DNA of 53,490 bases from Vibrio agarilyticus. Lineage in GTDB: Bacteria; Pseudomonadota; Gammaproteobacteria; Enterobacterales; Vibrionaceae. Both the position numbers and the translations under genes were made by a program. Shown here in pieces: positions 18,557-26,028 of this stretch. Location of the stretch: NCBI RefSeq assembly GCF_012641465.1, contig NZ_JABAIK010000023.1, positions 1 through 53,490 of the forward strand, in the 5' to 3' direction. Below the pieces are notes generated by a model. The model made no database searches. It saw nothing but the letters and a program-made list of their open reading frames with translations, and was not told the origin of the DNA. Each line of letters starts with the position of its first letter. Positions within the stretch are counted from its first letter, which is position 1.

Positions 18557-18762
18557 TGGTGCCTCGAGGCGGAATAACGGGCCCGCCCAGGGCACTGACT
18601 GGAGGCTAACACACAACACACTTTGTGTTTATGCGGTACTGCGACACCAGTATATAAAATGGTGCCTCGAGGCGGAATAACGGGCCCGCCTAGGGCACTG
18701 ACTGGAGGCTAACACACAACATACTTTGGATTTATGTGGTACTGCGACACCAGTATATAAAA
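18557..18762 (-). repeat. Two 103-bp tandem repeats carrying the tRNA-Phe 3' tail
   Basis: Two units, 18557-18659 and 18660-18762, differ at only a few positions. Each holds the last 19 bases of tRNA-Phe including CCA (as TGGTGCCTCGAGGCGGAAT on the plus strand) plus about 84 bp of spacer. The intact tRNA-Phe starts exactly one period (103 bp) after the second unit. The layout resembles the tail repeats of the E. coli tyrT locus. The units should be transcribed in the tRNA precursor and could be cut at the tail copies. On the minus strand each unit can be read as a short peptide beginning MCCVLASSQCP, which is probably incidental. Confidence 0.95.
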
Positions 18763-18838
18763 TGGTGCCTCGAGGCGGAATCGAACCACCGACACGAGGA
18801 TTTTCAATCCTCTGCTCTACCGACTGAGCTATCGAGGC
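18763..18838 (-). tRNA. tRNA-Phe(GAA)
   Basis: 76 bases with encoded CCA. Acceptor GCCTCGA pairs with TCGAGGC, the anticodon loop has GAA in ATTGAAAAT, and the T-arm is GGTTCGATTCC. Its 19-base 3' tail is repeated twice downstream. Confidence 0.98.
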
Positions 18839-18869
18839 AAACTGCTCGGCGTGCCAAACAGTGCAAAAG

Positions 18870-18960
18870 TGGCGGAGAGATAGGGATTTGAACCCTAGGT
18901 GCGCTATTAACGCACGCCGGTTTTCAAGACCGGTGCTTTCAACCACTCAGCCATCTCTCC
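18870..18960 (-). tRNA. tRNA-Ser(TGA)
   Basis: 91 bases with encoded CCA and a long variable arm (GCGTGCGTTAATAGCGCACC), as in class II tRNAs. The anticodon loop CTTGAAA contains TGA. First gene of the operon. Confidence 0.98.
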
Positions 18961-18971
18961 GTGTGCGGCGA

Positions 18972-19000
18972 ATATTACGGACAAGCGGATCACTTGTAAA
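18972..19000 (-). promoter_or_regulatory. Sigma-70 promoter of the tRNA operon
   Basis: On the minus strand -35 TTTACA (19000-18995), a 17-base spacer, -10 TAATAT (18977-18972), then a GC-rich stretch beginning TCGCC, as in stable-RNA promoters. The -10 lies 12 bp before tRNA-Ser. Confidence 0.75.
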
Positions 19001-19071
19001 GTGCAAAACGTTTGATTGCTGATAAATGCGTCATCTTTGCGTTTGGTTGCGCTAAAAAAAAGCAAGTTGGC

Positions 19072-19707
19072 CTAATTTGCGCCACGATTGACCACGTTAA
19101 AATGGTCATGCTGCAAAAAATAACCGATTTGCTGCGCGACTTCATCACTGGCAAGCAGACTATTATGTGTGTTTTTGGTCAGCAAATGATCCGTCATCCC
19201 TTCAATTTTGGTTTCTTCTACCGATACCGTACCATCGGAAGGCTGCGAAGAGGAGGAGGTGAACAGGGGAAGAAACCCGATCGGCAGCGTTCCTGCGATT
19301 GAGCCCAATTTTTGGGGGAGATTCCAATGCGCTTCTTGGGGTGTTAACCCATGTTCAATTGCGTTTCCTAAGATCATACCCAGGCCCCAATTTACAATAG
19401 GCGTTGTGATAGCCGCCCCTTGAAATGGACTGCCAAGCGCGATGGCATGAGATATTTTTTCGATGCTTGGTTGGCGGGCTTGCAAATAATGCTTGAGCAT
19501 CAATCCTCCTAGGCTGTGCCCAAGCAGTGCCGCACTTTCACCATGAGGAAGGGCGGCATCGATTTCATCAAAAAGCGTTTCATCATCAATCGAGACCGTA
19601 TTGTAGCTGATGACATGGGTGGCAAAGCCAAGCTTTTCCAGTTTGTGAGCCAGAGGCTGCATCACAATGCCATGCATATACAACCCGTGCAAAATGATGA
19701 TCTTCAT
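19072..19707 (-). CDS. Alpha/beta hydrolase (lipase-like)
   Basis: A 211-residue alpha/beta-hydrolase. It begins with the strand MKIIILHGLYMHG (oxyanion-hole HG) and has the nucleophile elbow GHSLGG with Ser65, a likely acid Asp in PSDGTVSVEET (about 157) and a likely His in KNTHNSLL (about 180). No signal peptide is visible, so it should be cytoplasmic. It resembles the PGAP1/triacylglycerol lipase-like hydrolases; the substrate is unknown. It lies 36 bp downstream of the HD-domain gene on the same strand and may share its message. The start is preceded by GAGAAGCGC. Confidence 0.85.
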   Translation of the reverse strand: MKIIILHGLYMHGIVMQPLAHKLEKLGFATHVISYNTVSIDDETLFDEIDAALPHGESAALLGHSLGGLMLKHYLQARQPSIEKISHAIALGSPFQGAAITTPIVNWGLGMILGNAIEHGLTPQEAHWNLPQKLGSIAGTLPIGFLPLFTSSSSQPSDGTVSVEETKIEGMTDHLLTKNTHNSLLASDEVAQQIGYFLQHDHFNVVNRGAN

Positions 19708-19743
19708 GCGCTTCTCTTTTTCATCTGACTGATTTCAGTGTGG

Positions 19744-20454
19744 TTAATTCAGTTTACCTATTTCTTGTTGTAATTGTTGCAAAAAAGCGTGCATAAATTG
19801 AACACGCTGCTGCGCCGCTGCTTTACCCGAGGCGGTGGTCATTGTGGAAGCTATCGGAAAGAGCTTTACTGAAAAGTGATCCAGCATATAGGCCTTGTCA
19901 TCCAAGTCTCGCGTTGCGGCGAATGGATCTGTTGAGTGATAGAGCGCCGCATTGAAGTGACTACTAACGTTTATGCATCGCGCAATCCCAATTGCGCCAA
20001 GGGCATCGAGTCTATCCGCGTCTTGAACGACTTTTGCTTCAAGGGTTTGTGGTGGAATTTGAGCACTGAAACTGTGCGCCTCGATTGCATGAGCGATGGC
20101 GGAGTGATAACGGCTCGGATAGCCCATCTCTTCAAGCAGCACCTGTGATTTTTGCGCTGCGAGTATTGAGCTTTTGGCGCGGTCGGGATGGTTTTTCGGC
20201 AGGGTGACGCAGTCGTGTAAGAACGCTGCAGGGATCACCACGGCTAAATCAGCCCCTTCTAAATGAGCCAACTCGCGCGCCGTTTCCACTACGCGGCGGA
20301 TATGAGTGATGTCGTGGGCATTATCAGCAGCAGTCGGTATATCGTTGGATGACGCTGCTGAGCGTGGGTCATTTGATTTGTATAATGCCTCGGCCAGTGC
20401 AAGGAAACGCGGTTCGAAATGCTGCAATAGTTCGGCGGAAGTTGAATCGTTCAT
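19744..20454 (-). CDS. HD-domain phosphohydrolase (YedJ-like)
   Basis: A 236-residue metal-dependent HD-superfamily phosphohydrolase. The visible ligands are His47-Asp48 in NAHDITHIRRV, the HD pair His80-Asp81 in AAFLHDCVTLPK, and a later Asp in VQDADRLDALGA. The order and short length fit the YedJ-type family of small nucleotide-processing HD proteins. The substrate is not known and no partner domain is present. The start at 20454 is the only early Met and is preceded by a weak site (CGCCTTATG). The lipase-like gene follows 36 bp downstream. Confidence 0.85.
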   Translation of the reverse strand: MNDSTSAELLQHFEPRFLALAEALYKSNDPRSAASSNDIPTAADNAHDITHIRRVVETARELAHLEGADLAVVIPAAFLHDCVTLPKNHPDRAKSSILAAQKSQVLLEEMGYPSRYHSAIAHAIEAHSFSAQIPPQTLEAKVVQDADRLDALGAIGIARCINVSSHFNAALYHSTDPFAATRDLDDKAYMLDHFSVKLFPIASTMTTASGKAAAQQRVQFMHAFLQQLQQEIGKLN

Positions 20455-20719
20455 AAGGCGGTCTATTGGAAAGTCAGTACAACGATCTTACGGATTTCTC
20501 GGCTATTTTATCAATACAAATGTGATCCAGCTAAAGTATGAGAAACTCAGAAAGTGGCGCGAGTCTCATTTATCAAATTGAGCGCTTATTTGTATTATAA
20601 AATTATGTAATAGTCAGTTCCACGACAAGCATTTGAAGGCTTTATGCCCGATAATGGCTGTTTTTAAACTCTGTTTTCGTTTTTATATGCTGAATTTGTA
20701 TTACAATAATGGACTTAGT

Positions 20720-22288
20720 ATGAAACAAACTATTCTAAAGAGCTTGATTGCCTCTTCCGTACTCCTTGCGGTTGGTTGCGCGAGCACGAGCACACCAACT
20801 GCTGATTTTCCTAATAACAAAGAAACGGGTGAACCGATTTTAACGCCAGTCGCACTCACTGCGAGTAGCCATGATGGTAATGGTCCGGATCGCCTGTTTG
20901 ACCAGGATATTTTAACGCGTTGGTCTTCTGCCGGTGACGGCGAGTGGGCTATGTTGGATTATGGCTCAGTGCAAGAGTTTGATGCAGTTCAAGCGTCATT
21001 CAGCAAAGGCAACGAGCGTCAGTCTAAATTTGATATTCAAGTGAGTGTCGATGGTAAAACTTGGACCACCGTACTTGAGAACCAAATCAGCTCTGGTAAA
21101 GCGATTGGTCTTGAGCGCTTCCAGTTCGCGCCAGCAGTAAAAGCGCGTTACGTGAAATACGTGGGCCATGGTAATACCAAAAATGGCTGGAACAGTGTGA
21201 CAGAACTTGCTGCCGTAAACTGTGGTATTAATGCATGCCCTGCGAACCACATCATCACCTCTGACGTCGTAGCCGCAGAAGCGACATTGATTGCTGAAAT
21301 CAAAGCGGCAGAAAAAGCGCGTAAAGCGGCGCGTAAAGAGCTTCGTTCTGGCAACTTTGGTGTTGCTGCAGTTTACCCATGTGAAACCTCGGTGAAATGT
21401 GACACGCGCAGTGCATTGCCAAAACCAACAAACCTACCCGCTAAACCACTTGCGGGTAAGGCTCCAAGTGAAAACTTCGATTTGACTCATTGGTATCTGT
21501 CTCAACCTTTCGATCATGATAAAAATGGTAAGCCAGATGATGTTTCTGAATGGAACTTGGCTAGCGGCTATCAACATCCTGATATTTTCTATACCGCAGA
21601 CGATGGTGGCTTAGTGTTTAAGTCGTTTGTAAAAGGCGTTCGTACATCAAAGAACACCAAATACGCGCGCACAGAGTTCCGTGAGATGATGCGTCGAGGC
21701 GACCATTCGATTAGCACCAAAGGTGTTAACAAAAACAACTGGGTATTCTCAAGTGCGCCGGAAGCGGATCTTAAAGCCGCTGGTGGTATCGATGGCGTTT
21801 TGGAAGCAACGTTGAAGGTCGATCATGCGACCACTACGGGTAACGCGAATGAAGTGGGCCGCTTTATCATCGGTCAGATCCACGACCAAAACGATGAGCC
21901 GATTCGCTTGTATTTCCGTAAGTTGCCAAACCAGCCTACTGGCGCAGTTTACTTTGCTCACGAGAGCCAAGACGCTGCGAAAGAAGATTTTTATCCACTA
22001 GTGGGTGATTTGACTGCTGAAGTGGGTAACGATGGTATTGCACTTGGTGAAGTATTTAGCTATCGCATCGAAGTAAAAGGCAACACGATGACGGTAACGC
22101 TAATGCGTGAAGGCAAAGAAGACGCGGTACAAGTGGTTGATATGAGCCAAAGTGGCTACGATGTTGGCGGTAAGTACATGTACTTCAAAGCGGGTGTATA
22201 TAACCAAAACATCAGCGGTGATCTTGATGACTACTCGCAAGTGACGTTCTACAAATTGGACGTCTCTCACGACAAATACCAAGGTTAA
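20720..22288 (+). CDS. PL7 alginate lyase lipoprotein with F5/8C (CBM32) domain
   Basis: A 522-residue polysaccharide lyase family 7 enzyme that cleaves alginate by beta-elimination. It has a lipoprotein signal ending LAVGC (Cys20), then a discoidin/F5-8C sugar-binding domain (about 45-165) and a PL7 domain (about 245-520). The three PL7 hallmark motifs are present: RTEFREM (about 316-322), QIH (386-388) and YFKAGVY (488-494). Histidine and tyrosine in the last two are catalytic. An Ala/Lys/Arg-rich linker (about 190-215) joins the domains. The start at 20720 places the signal peptide at the N-terminus; an upstream in-frame ATG at 20633 would add residues with no signal. A strong terminator follows. 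Confidence 0.93.
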   Translation: MKQTILKSLIASSVLLAVGCASTSTPTADFPNNKETGEPILTPVALTASSHDGNGPDRLFDQDILTRWSSAGDGEWAMLDYGSVQEFDAVQASFSKGNERQSKFDIQVSVDGKTWTTVLENQISSGKAIGLERFQFAPAVKARYVKYVGHGNTKNGWNSVTELAAVNCGINACPANHIITSDVVAAEATLIAEIKAAEKARKAARKELRSGNFGVAAVYPCETSVKCDTRSALPKPTNLPAKPLAGKAPSENFDLTHWYLSQPFDHDKNGKPDDVSEWNLASGYQHPDIFYTADDGGLVFKSFVKGVRTSKNTKYARTEFREMMRRGDHSISTKGVNKNNWVFSSAPEADLKAAGGIDGVLEATLKVDHATTTGNANEVGRFIIGQIHDQNDEPIRLYFRKLPNQPTGAVYFAHESQDAAKEDFYPLVGDLTAEVGNDGIALGEVFSYRIEVKGNTMTVTLMREGKEDAVQVVDMSQSGYDVGGKYMYFKAGVYNQNISGDLDDYSQVTFYKLDVSHDKYQG

Positions 22289-22307
22289 TTCTTAGGTGTA
22301 ACAGTGC

Positions 22308-22342
22308 GACCTCCTGCTCTTTGAGTAGGAGGTCTTTTTTTT
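22308..22342 (+). terminator. Terminator after the alginate lyase
   Basis: A 12-bp stem (GACCTCCTGCTC with GAGTAGGAGGTC, one G-U pair), 3-base loop, followed by eight T. Confidence 0.93.
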
Positions 22343-22374
22343 AGATTCATCACTGTCTTAATTTTGCGTTGACC

Positions 22375-25296
22375 TTAAATTGCCCTTGAGACGTTATCGA
22401 CCAAGTAGAGGATGGATTGATAACTGATGCCGCTGTGATGCGATAGACCAATTTCACAAGTGCGGCTGTTGCTATACCCTTGAGAGCAATTTTCTGGGAC
22501 TTGGGATTTTAACCCGCTAAGCGCGGCTTGATTGAGCTCTGGTGTGGTGAAACCCTTATCGCCAGCCCAGCCACAGCAATGAATATTGTCCGGAATAATT
22601 ACCTCGCGCGCGCAACGCTTTGCGAGATCAATGAGGGACGCGCTACGACCCATGCGTTGTGAGCTGCAGGTGATATGGAGCATCACAGGTTCATTTTGCG
22701 GCGTGATGTTTAAATGTTGAATGACACAGTCAATGACAAATTGGCTGGGCTCATAAAGGCGCATTGAGCGGGAAAACGAAGCTAACGCGCGCTGAATGCA
22801 TGGGCTGGTGTCAAATAAAATGGGAATGTTACCTTGGTCGCTCGCCTTCCATAACGCCGTTTCAAGTTGCGCGAGTTTCGTGTCTGCGATATCGCTCATT
22901 CCTTTACTCTCAAATGGCATTCCGCAGCAAAGCTGTTCACATTGATGTGGAATAATCACATCAAAGTGGGCCTTTTTTAGAAGTGACAATGTCACCTCAG
23001 TTAATGAGCGCCGATCCGTATCTTGAGAGGCCGCGCCCATCACTCGACTTGAACAAGAGGGCACATAGACGACTTTTCGATCCTCATTGTCTAATGTGGT
23101 GAAAGAGTTAAGAACGTGACGATTGGGGTTAGGGTATTGCGCAAGCCACGTCGGTGTGGTGTTTTGGGTCAGTTTTCGTATTCCGGTGATGAGTGTTTTA
23201 ACCCGTTTCTCGCCGAGCGTTTTAGTCACAGCTTGGTTGCTTCTTAACCCTATTTTGGCCAATTTTGTCACGGTGGCAAAATGATCGGCACTCCAGCGAG
23301 CAATAGAGCGATAGCTGGCGTATTTCTTTTGCCGCAATTGTTTAATTAAGTCGCCAGTGTTAATACCTACAGGACAGCGTTCAGCGCATAACCCAGTAGC
23401 CGCGCAAGTATCAATACCCTGATAATCAAATGCTTTTTTTAGGAAATGCGACGTTTGCTCGGTCTGTTTTAAATAACTTAACTCGCGATAGAGCACAATG
23501 CGCTGCCTCGGTGAAAGCGAGAGCGTACGAGACGGGCAGACTGGCTCACAAAAACCACATTCGATACAGCGATCAACCAATGGATCGGCTTTTGGCATAG
23601 GTTTTAAATGCTTCAGATGCGCTTTGGGATCTTGGTTGATAATGACGCCGGGATTGAGCAGATTTTGCGGATCAAATAGCGTTTTAACCGCTTGCATAAT
23701 TTGATAAGCGTCATGACCCCACTCGAGTTCAACAAATGGTGCCATATTGCGGCCGGTGCCATGCTCGGCCTTTAGCGAGCCTTGATACTTAACCGCAACC
23801 AGCTCAGTGACCTCTTGCATAAATTCAGCATACCTTTGAATTTCATTTTTATTTTCAAAGCCTTGAGTGAAAACGAAATGCAGATTGCCAGCCAGTGCAT
23901 GACCAAAAATGATCGCTTCATGATAATGATGTTTTTCGAAAAGTTGCTGTAAATCACGAACACCTGCGGCGAGAGCGGCCAGTGGAAAGGCAATATCTTC
24001 AATGATAACGGTTGTTCCCGATTGACGCACTGCGCCAACGGCGGGAAACATGCCCTTACGAATTCCCCAGAGTCGACCGATGGTTTGGGGATCCTTGGTA
24101 AACGCGACTTGATGTGCAATGTGAAAGGCAGCCAGTGAATCCATCACAGATTTACATTGTAAATTGAGCTGCGTTTGGTCATTTGCTTGAGTTTCAATAA
24201 GCAACCCAGCGGCTTCTAGTGAGAGTGTGGGCATGAAGCTAGGCATGCCGGACTCATGGGCGACGGATTTTAGCGCTCGACCATCCATAAGTTCCACGGC
24301 GGCAACTGGGGTTTTACTGAGCATGGTAACGGCGTTACATGCGGATTCTATGTTATCAAAAATCAGCAGTGCTGCCGCTTTATGCGCTGGATCTTCAACC
24401 GTGCGGTAGCTGATCTGGGCAATAAAGCCCAAAGTTCCTTCAGAGCCAATCATCAGATGTTTAAAAATCTCGATAGGGTCGTCAAAATCGATAAAGGCGT
24501 TCAGCGCATAACCTGTGGTGTTTTTAAGTCGATATTTGTGAGCGATTTTTTGTTTCAGATTCGGCGTCGATAAAATGGTTTCTCTAAGCGCGCTAAGACC
24601 TGCTAACAAAGTGTGATGGCTAGAACGAAAGGCGGCAAGACTCTCTTCGCTGGCCGTATTCACAAGTGTCCCGTCGTGTAGCACCACGGTGAGGTTGGTG
24701 AGGGTATGGTAAGAGTTTTGCGCTGTGCCGCAGCACATGCCGCTCGCGTTATTGGCTGCAATACCACCAATTTTACAGGTGTTTATTGACGCAGGATCGG
24801 GCCCAATTTTCCGTTGAAAGGGCATCAATAAGCGGTTTGCGTCTGCGCCAATCACCCCAGGTTGCAAAGTGATGAGCTTACCGTCATCGAAGACGTTGGC
24901 CTCTCGCCATTGGTCACTTAAGGTGATGAGTATTGAGTCTGACACCGCTTGCCCTGAAAGGCTCGTACCAGCTGCGCGAAAGGTATAGGGTAATTGATAT
25001 TGAGCTGCGAGTCGTACCACGAGTTGAACTTGACTGATGGTGTCTAAGCGCAGTACGACTTGAGGAATTTGGCGATAGAAACTGGCATCGGTACCGTAAG
25101 CAAGGCGATTGGGAGCATCAATAATGATTTGTGATGGCTTTAACGCTTGGCTAAGTTGCTCAGTAAATGCTTGATATTGAGGTGAAAGGGTCAGTTCTGA
25201 TGGGGTTAAATGCAGTCCCTTGGCGCTAGGTTGCAACGGTTCATTGTCGTCGGTGGTGGTGCTGTTGAGTGTGCTCACAATACGCTCCTTGCTCAT
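22375..25296 (-). CDS. FAD/Fe-S D-2-hydroxyacid (D-lactate) dehydrogenase-like protein
   Basis: A protein of about 973 residues joining an FAD-linked oxidase unit (about 40-540) to an iron-sulfur unit. The FAD part shows FRAAGTSLSGQA and GGIAANNASGMCCG (family PP-loop) and the C-terminal KAEHGTGRNM...LLNPG. Two 4Fe-4S motifs follow: CIECGFCEPVCP (about 577-588) and CAATGLCAERCPVG (about 630-643). Two CCG motifs, LCCGMPF and HCCGWAGDKGF, are near the C-terminus. This order matches Dld-II/YdiJ-type respiratory D-lactate dehydrogenases; D-2-hydroxyglutarate is another possible substrate. The start is uncertain: ATG at 25296 follows GAGG, while a GTG at 25278 follows an ideal AAGGAG, and a GTG at 25302 also exists. 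Confidence 0.88.
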   Translation of the reverse strand: MSKERIVSTLNSTTTDDNEPLQPSAKGLHLTPSELTLSPQYQAFTEQLSQALKPSQIIIDAPNRLAYGTDASFYRQIPQVVLRLDTISQVQLVVRLAAQYQLPYTFRAAGTSLSGQAVSDSILITLSDQWREANVFDDGKLITLQPGVIGADANRLLMPFQRKIGPDPASINTCKIGGIAANNASGMCCGTAQNSYHTLTNLTVVLHDGTLVNTASEESLAAFRSSHHTLLAGLSALRETILSTPNLKQKIAHKYRLKNTTGYALNAFIDFDDPIEIFKHLMIGSEGTLGFIAQISYRTVEDPAHKAAALLIFDNIESACNAVTMLSKTPVAAVELMDGRALKSVAHESGMPSFMPTLSLEAAGLLIETQANDQTQLNLQCKSVMDSLAAFHIAHQVAFTKDPQTIGRLWGIRKGMFPAVGAVRQSGTTVIIEDIAFPLAALAAGVRDLQQLFEKHHYHEAIIFGHALAGNLHFVFTQGFENKNEIQRYAEFMQEVTELVAVKYQGSLKAEHGTGRNMAPFVELEWGHDAYQIMQAVKTLFDPQNLLNPGVIINQDPKAHLKHLKPMPKADPLVDRCIECGFCEPVCPSRTLSLSPRQRIVLYRELSYLKQTEQTSHFLKKAFDYQGIDTCAATGLCAERCPVGINTGDLIKQLRQKKYASYRSIARWSADHFATVTKLAKIGLRSNQAVTKTLGEKRVKTLITGIRKLTQNTTPTWLAQYPNPNRHVLNSFTTLDNEDRKVVYVPSCSSRVMGAASQDTDRRSLTEVTLSLLKKAHFDVIIPHQCEQLCCGMPFESKGMSDIADTKLAQLETALWKASDQGNIPILFDTSPCIQRALASFSRSMRLYEPSQFVIDCVIQHLNITPQNEPVMLHITCSSQRMGRSASLIDLAKRCAREVIIPDNIHCCGWAGDKGFTTPELNQAALSGLKSQVPENCSQGYSNSRTCEIGLSHHSGISYQSILYLVDNVSRAI

Positions 25297-25429
25297 CTTC
25301 ACGACCTCAATGGAATCGAGGGTTTGTTGCTATGATGTGAATTTTTACAAGAAAGTGCGTATCTGTCTGCGATCAAGCGCAGACTCAAGGTGGATTTCTG
25401 GGGTTACAGCGCATATATCAACGAAAGTC

Positions 25430-25497
25430 TATACCCGTCCTACTTGACGTTGCAGCGCTTTCCTTTAAAAAAATGAAGGGATGGGCACTCACAAACG
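25430..25497 (+). repeat. Family A intergenic repeat, copy 5 (truncated)
   Basis: About 68 bp of the left half only, from TATACCCGTCCTACTTGACG to GGGCACTCACAAACGTCA. It breaks off exactly where the candidate structured RNA's T-run begins. It lies between that RNA and the dehydrogenase gene. Confidence 0.85.
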
Positions 25498-25499
25498 TC

Positions 25500-25680
25500 A
25501 AAAAAGAAAAATGCCGCGTTAGACGCGGCATTTATACCAGTAAACGCATAAGGAACAGAAAAATGCGTCTATTTCTTCGGCGGCCAAACCGAAAGGCGCA
25601 CAGCGCCATTTCTGGAGTTGTGAGATCAATTTAACCTAATCAATTCGATTAAAATGAATCGTCATTAGGTTGAGTCTAGC
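25500..25680 (-). ncRNA. Candidate structured RNA (leader or small RNA)
   Basis: A roughly 180-base segment can form several separate hairpins on the minus strand. The arms are AACCTAAT/ATTAGGTT (25634-25641/25665-25672), GGCGC/GCGCC (25596-25608), TTCGG/CCGAA (25577-25594) and ACGCAT/ATGCGT (25545-25569). A perfect 11-bp stem (25510-25520/25524-25534) ends them, followed by TTTTCTTTTTT, an intrinsic terminator. It lies about 200 bp upstream of the dehydrogenase start on the same strand. It could be a separate sRNA or an attenuator/riboswitch leader. I do not recognise it as a known family. Confidence 0.45.
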
Positions 25681-26010
25681 TCACAAGTATGAAAGTAAAA
25701 TGAAAAGCAAAAATTTTATCGCAACTCACAGCTTTCATTCGTCAATCTACACATTTGCGACGCATTTCACCACTCTTTTTTCATTTATTGAGCGAATTAG
25801 TAAAATTGTGTGAGATTGAGCATTCATTTGAATATCTTTTGTTCAAAGAAACATCGTTAATACGGCTGTCTCCGTGCGATATTTGTATTCGCTAACGCTT
25901 CACTATTGATGAGATGAGGGATTCAAATATTGTTGGATCAATGCTGGTTAAGTCACTAAAAAATCAATTATTTTCGTCTATGCTGATTAAAAATAAAGAC
26001 AAACGTTGAA
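25681..26010. other. AT-rich intergenic region before the Lon-like gene
   Basis: About 330 bp with no gene or repeat that I can see. It probably holds the promoter of the Lon-like gene and that of the minus-strand structured RNA. No clear -35/-10 pair can be chosen by eye. Confidence 0.5.
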
Positions 26011-26028
26011 TTGGGTGAGGAGAACCGT

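Noticed and set aside
18412-18946. Two minus-strand reading frames across the tRNA genes and repeats (69 and 105 codons)
   Set aside because: They run through tRNA genes and reflect their base patterns. They have no ribosome site, so they are not treated as genes.
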